The notes beneath the pieces were generated by a model. It did not search any database, was not told the DNA's origin, and worked only from the letters and a program-made list of their open reading frames with translations. Positions 58,647 through 64,000 of a DNA stretch of 64,000 nucleotides are shown here, piece by piece. Source of the DNA: DAMCAP01 sp032059445 (GTDB taxonomy: Bacteria; Bacillota; Clostridia; Oscillospirales; Ruminococcaceae); contig DAMCAP010000003.1 of NCBI GenBank assembly GCA_032059445.1, forward strand, positions 98,867 to 162,866, written 5' to 3'. The translations under genes were made by a program, and so were the position numbers. The first letter of the stretch is position 1. Each line of letters opens with the position of its first letter.

Positions 58647-60839
58647 TTAATATTTACTATTGGTGATCATGTCGTTGGCACCATGGAGAGGGAGAGGTAC
58701 ATTGGTTTGATGGTGTGTGATCACTTCGTTGATTTCTCTTAGTTGGAATCTACCAACAAGACTCTTTAGCATCTGTGCTTGGCCTGAGAGCTCCTCACTT
58801 GCCGCCGCGCTTTCTTCTGCTGTGGCTGAGTTGGTCTGTACCACTGCGGATATCTGCTCTACACCGACTGCGAGCTGCTCAACTGCACCAGACTGCTGCT
58901 CTGATGCTTGTGCAATCTGGGTGATTTCTTCGTTGACGCTTTCGGTTTTTTCGACGATCATACGAAGAGACTGGGCGGTTTCGTCTGTCAGTGTTTTACC
59001 ATGATCGATAGCAGCGAGAGTTCTTTCGATCAACGCGGTGGTGTTTTTGGCAGCTTCGGCAGATTTCCCTGCAAGGCTTCGTACTTCATCGGCTACCACT
59101 GCAAAGCCCTTTCCTGCGCTGCCTGCACTTGCCGCTTCGATTGCAGCATTAAGGGCAAGGATGTTGGTCTGGAATGCTATCTCGTCAATAATTTTGATGA
59201 TTTTGCTGATCTCATTGGATGTATGCGAGATCTCTTCCATTGCAGTCGTTAGTTGCTGCATATCTTGGTTGCTTTTTAACACACCCTGTGTAGATTCGCC
59301 GGATAATAAGCTTGCGTGCTGTGCATGCTCTGCGTTTTCTTTGATTTTATCGGATATCTCCATAATAGTTGTGGTCAGTTCCTCTACAGAGCTGGCCTGC
59401 TCTGCGGCTCCTTGGCTGAGTGCTTGAGCACCGCTTGATACCTGATAAGCTCCTGCCGATACCTGATCTGATGCCATGTTGATCTCTGTGAGGGTGCTGC
59501 TTAAATTACGATTAATGGTTCTTACTGCAAGGAGTATTGCCCTGTAGTCGCCCACATATCTGTCTTCGTATACGGTATTAATTCTGAAATTACCATCAGT
59601 CATCTCGCCCAATAAGTACTGGATATCTCCGATGATGATCTTTAAATTGTTGGCCATTTCCATAAAGGTTTTGGACAATACGCCGATCTCGTCGTCGCTA
59701 CGGATATCGATTTGTATATCAAGGTTGCCCGCGGCAATCTGGGTAGCCGCAGTAACCACATTGTGAATTGGTTTGAGTGCTCTTACAATTACAAATACCA
59801 CAATCATCACTACTACAAGTAAAGACAAAACAGAAGCACCCGCCATAGTGATGGTTAATGCGGTGATGTCTTTTTTCAGGTCAGTAGTGTTTAAGACCGT
59901 CTGCGCCCACCAATGAGTCCCCTCTACATCGATGGGGTACAAAAATCGAGATACCTCACGTCCGTCGGCAAGGACGGTATTACAGGTAAAGGCTTTGCCG
60001 TTGGCTACCCCGTCTTTGATTTCCTTGATATCATCAGGGTCTTTTGCAAAATCCACAAGATTTTTCCCAATGTTATCAGTGGTTTCGCTGTCATATACGA
60101 TGGTGAAATTATCAGTTAATATACTGGCATAAAGGGTTTCGTAGTCTTCGGTGGTAGTGGTCAGTTTGTTAAATTTGCTCACGTTGATATCTGCAAAAAC
60201 CACCCCTAGGAATTCGTTTTTGTGCATAACGGGGTATGCGGCTGTAATCATTGTGACACCGAGCTCTTCATAAGGCTTGGTGAAATGAGGCTTCTTGGTA
60301 TCTTTTACAGGTTTATAGTAGTCTTGGTTGCCATAATCGCTGTAGCTTCCCTCAGAGCTTGCTGTTTTTTTGGTAGCATCCTCTCTGCTTACATAAAGGG
60401 TATAGTCCTTGATGTTTGGGTCAAATTTATTAGGCTCAAAATACATACCCAAACCCACAAGATCTTCATTGGCTGCCACTGAAGACCACATGCTGTTGAG
60501 CAGGTAATTTTCAATTTCGATGTTTAAATCAGACATTTCGGTATTGTATACCACGCTTTTTAGTTGCATATTTTCTGGGGCGGCGATGATCGGGGCTCCC
60601 TGATCATAGGCTCTTACGATGTAATCTTGCATGGCTGCTGCTTGATCTGACGCGGAATCTAAAATTGCTTGTACCTGATTGCCGTTTGCGTGTGCCAAAT
60701 TGGTAAACTCTGCGCGTATCGCTGTCATAGTGGCGTGCTCTGATAGGCTTACAGTTACAATGCTAAAAATTGTGAAAACGAGAAACAAGACCGCTGAAAT
60801 GACCAGTGCAATTTTGGTTGAAATCTTACTCTGCTTCAT
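58647..60839 (-). CDS. Methyl-accepting chemotaxis protein (dCache-HAMP-MCP)
   Basis: A 730-aa receptor. Helix 1 is near residues 10-30; the large extracellular double-Cache sensor runs to about 335 and includes G-Y-Y-K-P-V-like loops (Y-Y-K-P-V-K) and M-I-T-A-A-Y-P-V. Helix 2 is near 340-360, then comes HAMP (to about 415). The signalling helix hairpin contains the invariant A-F-Q-T-N-I-L-A-L-N-A-A-I-E-A-A tip and ends near 700. The last 30 residues are a tail (H-H-Q-T-N-V-P-L). Ribosome site GGGGGATACAC. The kinase-binding tip equals that of the receptor at 18.6 kb, but the sensors differ, so the two detect different ligands. Confidence 0.93.
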   Translation of the reverse strand: MKQSKISTKIALVISAVLFLVFTIFSIVTVSLSEHATMTAIRAEFTNLAHANGNQVQAILDSASDQAAAMQDYIVRAYDQGAPIIAAPENMQLKSVVYNTEMSDLNIEIENYLLNSMWSSVAANEDLVGLGMYFEPNKFDPNIKDYTLYVSREDATKKTASSEGSYSDYGNQDYYKPVKDTKKPHFTKPYEELGVTMITAAYPVMHKNEFLGVVFADINVSKFNKLTTTTEDYETLYASILTDNFTIVYDSETTDNIGKNLVDFAKDPDDIKEIKDGVANGKAFTCNTVLADGREVSRFLYPIDVEGTHWWAQTVLNTTDLKKDITALTITMAGASVLSLLVVVMIVVFVIVRALKPIHNVVTAATQIAAGNLDIQIDIRSDDEIGVLSKTFMEMANNLKIIIGDIQYLLGEMTDGNFRINTVYEDRYVGDYRAILLAVRTINRNLSSTLTEINMASDQVSAGAYQVSSGAQALSQGAAEQASSVEELTTTIMEISDKIKENAEHAQHASLLSGESTQGVLKSNQDMQQLTTAMEEISHTSNEISKIIKIIDEIAFQTNILALNAAIEAASAGSAGKGFAVVADEVRSLAGKSAEAAKNTTALIERTLAAIDHGKTLTDETAQSLRMIVEKTESVNEEITQIAQASEQQSGAVEQLAVGVEQISAVVQTNSATAEESAAASEELSGQAQMLKSLVGRFQLREINEVITHHQTNVPLPLHGANDMITNSKY

Positions 60840-61181
60840 GTGTATCCCCCTAAACCCTTTTGCATATTTACAAATTGCTTAAAGACCATGATTTGTGTTA
60901 TAAAGAATTTTCTGTGAAAATTGCTAAAAAAGTAAACCTTTGTATTGGTAGTTAATAATATAACTATTTAGGAAAATAACCAGAAAAACGTGTTGATTTA
61001 TGTCATTTTGCGATGTATAATGTAATTTGTGTTTTTATCGTATTTTTTTATGTTAAAAAGGTTTACCTTTTTAACATGTAATTTTGTATATATAGCTACA
61101 AAAAAGGAAGTGGATCCCACAGAAGGAAGAATAATGTTTTGACCTCTTTGTCATAATAAAAATGACGGGAGGTTAGGTTTT
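60840..61181. other. Intergenic region between chemoreceptor and recombinase
   Basis: 342 AT-rich bases. The main feature is the 12-bp palindrome described separately at 61050-61077. The plus-strand recombinase ribosome site (GGGAGG) is near 61165. Confidence 0.5.
61050..61077 (+). promoter_or_regulatory. 12-bp perfect palindrome upstream of the serine recombinase
   Basis: ATGTTAAAAAGG at 61050-61061 and CCTTTTTAACAT at 61066-61077 form a perfect inverted repeat around TTTA, about 105 bases before the recombinase gene. Possible operator or half of a recombination site; it has no T-run. Confidence 0.5.
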
Positions 61182-61817
61182 ATGAAGAATTTTTATGGTT
61201 ACATGCGGGTATCATCACTAGATCAAAACATAGAGCGGCAAAGAGTGGAGCTTTTGCGCTGGGGTATTATTGACAAAAACATTTTTTGCGATAAACTGTC
61301 TGGCAAAGATTTTAACCGCCCCCAATATCAGAAGCTTAAGAGAAAACTCAAAGAAGGGGACGTACTTGTAGTAAAAAGCATCGATCGCTTAGGTCGAAAC
61401 TATGATGACATACAAGTGGAATGGCGGGATATCGTAAAAATCAAAAAAGCCGATATCGTGATTTTGGATATGCCGATCCTCGATACAAGGACGAATAAAG
61501 ACCTGATCGGTACGCTAATATCTGATATCGTCTTGCAGCTTCTTTCTTATGTGGCACAAGCAGAGCGTGAAAATATCCGCCAGCGGCAGGCAGAGGGTAT
61601 CGCCCTTGCCAAGGCTCAGGGGAAGCATTTAGGGCGTTTCCCAAGCCCGATCCCTGATGAATTTTACTCTGTATATGAAAAATGGCAAAACCGCGTCTAT
61701 ACACTGGATAAAGCCAGCAAGGAGTTGGGGGTCACTGTAAGTCAGTTTAGGACAATGATTAAAAAACACAACGCAAAATCTGATACCATAGAAGCTGAAC
61801 CACCAAAAGATGGATAA
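61182..61817 (+). CDS. Serine recombinase (resolvase/invertase family)
   Basis: A 211-aa protein. The catalytic domain (1-135) has Y-M-R-V-S-S (nucleophile Ser11), L-S-G-K-D-F-N-R-P and V-K-S-I-D-R-L-G-R-N. The E-helix is rich in A-E-R-E-N-I-R-Q-R-Q-A-E-G. The C-terminal part (from about 160) is a helix-turn-helix (T-L-D-K-A-S-K-E-L-G-V-T-V-S-Q-F-R-T-M). The size fits the small resolvase/invertase group. No transposase or partner gene accompanies it, so it could be a stray resolvase, an invertase or a remnant of a mobile element. Ribosome site GGGAGG. Confidence 0.9.
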   Translation: MKNFYGYMRVSSLDQNIERQRVELLRWGIIDKNIFCDKLSGKDFNRPQYQKLKRKLKEGDVLVVKSIDRLGRNYDDIQVEWRDIVKIKKADIVILDMPILDTRTNKDLIGTLISDIVLQLLSYVAQAERENIRQRQAEGIALAKAQGKHLGRFPSPIPDEFYSVYEKWQNRVYTLDKASKELGVTVSQFRTMIKKHNAKSDTIEAEPPKDG

Positions 61818-61880
61818 ATGCACACTCTTTGTAGTGAAGATTATCACGACCCACAGTAATGCAAATAACGTAAAATAATT

Positions 61881-61915
61881 AACCCACATGATCAAATAAT
61901 CATGTGGGTTATTTT
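61881..61915 (+). terminator. Terminator after the recombinase
   Basis: The 12-bp stem AACCCACATGAT/ATCATGTGGGTT is followed by ATTTTGC. Confidence 0.8.
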
Positions 61916-62002
61916 GCTACCTAAGGAGATCGCTCGAAAGAACTTGATAAACGGCTGCCGATTGCCAATAGCCTATTACTTAGTCAAAGGAATCGATCAG
62001 CA

Positions 62003-62048
62003 GCAAAAAAGCACCCCGACTTCTTCGTAAAGAAGCAACGGGGTGCAT
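62003..62048 (-). terminator. Terminator after the hemerythrin genes
   Basis: Read on the minus strand, GCACCCCG and CGGGGTGC enclose an inner CTTCTT/AAGAAG stem, with TTTTTT after the second arm. Confidence 0.8.
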
Positions 62049-62060
62049 GATATCTCCGGA

Positions 62061-62462
62061 TTATTCTACGCTTTTGATATGGGCGGCGACCTTTACGTCT
62101 TCACGCTTGATATGGTTGATAAACCATCCGCCCAGATTGAGGTTGATTTTGCTGACCAGTGCGATGGTTGGGCCGGTTTGGTCGTACTCGGTGATGGTAT
62201 CGCTGACTACCTTCTTAAAGCCCTCATGGAGCATTTTGTGGTTAGGATAGTCGGGGTACTTGTGCTTTTGCTGTAGAGTTTCCTCATCGTTGAAATGCTT
62301 GGCGGTATATTGCTGAAGGAAAATCAGGGTAGAACGAATACTATCTCTGCCCTTGCCCTTGGAGCAAGCCTCCATCAGCTCGTTAAAGGCGTCGATCCAT
62401 TGCTTGTGCTGGGTATCAATAATCTGGTTGCCGGTTTCTACTTCTTTGCTAAACTGATACAT
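62061..62462 (-). CDS. Bacteriohemerythrin
   Basis: A 133-aa four-helix-bundle protein that binds O2 at a di-iron site. Likely ligands: H19 (I-D-T-Q-H-K-Q-W), the H-F-N-D-E-E and H-K-M-L-H-E-G segments, and N-H-I-K-R-E-D-V near the C-terminus, which match the bacteriohemerythrin signature. Presumed to be an oxygen sensor, scavenger or carrier in an anaerobe. AGGAGG precedes the ATG. It is the second of two tandem homologues, 40 bases from the first. Confidence 0.95.
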   Translation of the reverse strand: MYQFSKEVETGNQIIDTQHKQWIDAFNELMEACSKGKGRDSIRSTLIFLQQYTAKHFNDEETLQQKHKYPDYPNHKMLHEGFKKVVSDTITEYDQTGPTIALVSKINLNLGGWFINHIKREDVKVAAHIKSVE

Positions 62463-62502
62463 AGTAACCTCCTGAATATTATAACTAATCTATCTGGGAG
62501 CT

Positions 62503-62907
62503 TTAGAGGGTAGCATCTTTGATATGTGCGGCTACCTTAGCGTCTTCCCGCTTGATATGATTGATGAGCCATCCGCCAAGGTTGAGGTTGATTTTGCTGA
62601 CCAGTGCGATGGTCGGGCCAACTGCATCGTACTCTTTGATGATCTCGTCAATGGTATGTTTAAAGGTTTCGTGAAGCACTTTGTGGGCGGGGTAATCGGG
62701 GTAGTTGTATTTGACTTGCAAAGATTCCTCATCATTGAAATGCTTAATGGTGTAATCTTGCAGAAAGATCAGGGTACCTCGTATACTCTCACGCCCCTTG
62801 CCTTTAGAGCAGGAGTCTAAAAGCTGGTTAAAGGTATCGATAAGCTGTCTGTGTTGGTTGTCGATTGCAGTATTTCCGGTCTGCAAATCTTGAGTGAGTT
62901 GGTACAT
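62503..62907 (-). CDS. Bacteriohemerythrin (second copy)
   Basis: A 134-aa paralogue of the downstream gene, with which it shares most residues (T-A-I-D-N-Q-H-R-Q-L, H-F-N-D-E-E-S-L, H-K-V-L-H-E-T-F and N-H-I-K-R-E-D-A). The iron ligands are the same, so both should bind dioxygen. Start behind AGGAGGCAAG. Tandem duplication, probably cotranscribed. Confidence 0.95.
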   Translation of the reverse strand: MYQLTQDLQTGNTAIDNQHRQLIDTFNQLLDSCSKGKGRESIRGTLIFLQDYTIKHFNDEESLQVKYNYPDYPAHKVLHETFKHTIDEIIKEYDAVGPTIALVSKINLNLGGWLINHIKREDAKVAAHIKDATL

Positions 62908-63153
62908 AAAGCTTGCCTCCTGTGGGTATATTTGAGAATTATTGAGCCAAAATCCCCTAAATCGGTATAGGTTAAATATACCATATATACAGGAGAAGTC
63001 AATACAATTTTCTATATAAATAGATGATATTCGACAAGATAATTCCAGTGTTTGCTTTGTATTTACTGTATTAAAGTGAAAAAGCTATGCAATTAATTTT
63101 ATTTATGGTATCATGGTAAAACATAATTTTATTTTGCAAAAGGGGAACGATTT

Positions 63154-63927
63154 ATGGAGTTTGATATTGTAAAGCTGTTAATACTGTGCTGCTTTATTTT
63201 TTTTGCTGCTTTTGTTGATTCTATAGCGGGGGGCGGCGGGGTAATATCAGCCCCTGCGTATCTGGCGCTGGGCTTTCCCTCTCATATCACACTAGGCACT
63301 GCCAAATTTAGTGGAGTACTGAGTGGCGCCGTACCAATCCTGCGCTATGGTAAGAGCAAAAAAATCCAGTGGAAATCTGCCTGGATTGCAGTGATTACCT
63401 GTATAGCAGGGTCCTATCTTGGTTCGCTGCTGGCGCTACAGCTCAGTGAGCGTACTTTGCAGATGGTCATGCTGGGGGTACTGCCCTTTGTAGCGGCTTT
63501 TTTGATCTTGCGTAAAAACAATAAGGATAGGGTAGTCGAAGAGGCGGTCATCATTACGCCTAAAATGATGATCCAGTCAGGGGTGATCGGCTTCGTGATC
63601 GGCATCTATGAGGGCCTGCTTGGCCCCGGGACAGGTACATTCCTGATCATAGCTTTTACCTCGATCCTTAATTTTGATATGCTGACGGCTTCGGGTACCG
63701 CCAAGGTGGTCAATTATGCAGGCACTGTGACGGCAGCGGTAACCTTCTTATTTAGTGGTAAGGTTTTGCTTATATACGCTCTGCCCACAGCGCTTTGCGG
63801 TATGCTTGGCAGTTACATAGGCTCAGGGCTCGCTATCAAAAACGGCGATAAGATTATCCGCCCCCTTATGACCTTGGTGGTGGTGCTACTGTTTGTCAAA
63901 ATAGCCTTTGATTTCTTTAATAGATAG
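63154..63927 (+). CDS. TauE/SafE family permease (sulfite exporter family)
   Basis: A 257-aa integral membrane protein with about eight helices. The first half-repeat begins with F-A-A-F-V-D-S-I-A-G-G-G-G and L-G-T-A-K-F-S-G, the second with G-I-Y-E-G-L-L-G-P-G-T-G-T-F and T-A-S-G-T-A-K-V-V-N-Y-A, the paired glycine-rich motifs typical of this family. Members export sulfite, sulfoacetate or other organic anions; the substrate here is unknown. Start behind AGGGGAAC. Monocistronic; a hairpin follows at 63946. Confidence 0.9.
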   Translation: MEFDIVKLLILCCFIFFAAFVDSIAGGGGVISAPAYLALGFPSHITLGTAKFSGVLSGAVPILRYGKSKKIQWKSAWIAVITCIAGSYLGSLLALQLSERTLQMVMLGVLPFVAAFLILRKNNKDRVVEEAVIITPKMMIQSGVIGFVIGIYEGLLGPGTGTFLIIAFTSILNFDMLTASGTAKVVNYAGTVTAAVTFLFSGKVLLIYALPTALCGMLGSYIGSGLAIKNGDKIIRPLMTLVVVLLFVKIAFDFFNR

Positions 63928-63945
63928 GCTTTGGGTGCACTCATG

Positions 63946-63975
63946 CCCCATTTTTGATAGACGTCAAAAATGGGG
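63946..63975 (+). other. Hairpin after the TauE/SafE gene
   Basis: CCCCATTTTTGA and TCAAAAATGGGG form a perfect 12-bp stem. A-rich (not T-rich) sequence follows, so termination is uncertain. Confidence 0.5.
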
Positions 63976-64000
63976 GAAAAAACGTCTAAGGGCTGTGCCC

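Overview
The window is a draft-scaffold segment of an anaerobic low-to-mid GC Firmicute, most probably a Clostridia member close to Oscillospiraceae. This is inferred from gene families and order (fakA, murA, walJ-rlmH; recA-recX-rimO-pgsA-cysS-mtnN), Shine-Dalgarno starts with frequent TTG/GTG, lipoproteins, two chemoreceptors and bacteriohemerythrins. I cannot name a species. Three runs of exactly ten Ns (2257-2266, 19187-19196, 43097-43106) are scaffold gaps, and each falls inside a gene.

Layout. 1-16.4 kb is conserved core: the tail of a solute-binding protein, an Asp23/Gls24 protein, fakA, murA, walJ, rlmH, a GNAT, a YfhO-type membrane protein on the minus strand, then recA-recX-rimO-pgsA-cysS-mtnN. 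A degenerate array of four hairpin repeats precedes recA. 16.4-20.7 kb (minus strand) holds a frameshifted GNAT gene, a lipoprotein and a chemoreceptor. 21.1-21.5 kb is a tRNA operon (Gly, Arg, His, Gln).

21.5-38.3 kb is an accessory region that looks inserted next to tRNA-Gln. The tRNA 3' end plus its terminator is duplicated at 23.77 kb (55 of 56 bases) and a more decayed copy lies at 36.23 kb. The interval carries an ABC-F ATPase, a GNAT, a response regulator/kinase/ABC transporter module, a DEAD-box helicase, an extra RsmH-type methyltransferase, a cysteine-less HMA protein, a ferredoxin-type aldo/keto reductase and several very small, highly charged proteins. A cold-shock protein and tRNA-Ala follow. 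No integrase survives.

38.7-41.1 kb has an alpha/beta hydrolase and a LytTR-DUF3021 pair. 41.7-57 kb contains two complete oligopeptide ABC operons on the minus strand, each with a metal-dependent hydrolase: M20 peptidase-SBP-B-C-D-F, with a divergent LysR regulator, and SBP-B-C-D-F-amidohydrolase. Both have a strong stem-loop between the binding protein and the first permease. They suggest a lifestyle based on peptide uptake and intracellular hydrolysis. 57-64 kb has a DUF3899 protein, an RpiR regulator, a second chemoreceptor, an orphan serine recombinase, two tandem bacteriohemerythrins and a TauE/SafE permease.

I found no CRISPR array, recognisable phage genes or known defence system. 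The best leads for something undescribed are the recA-upstream hairpin array, the tRNA-Gln island with its repeated end-like sequences, and the cluster of tiny charged proteins among RNA-handling genes.
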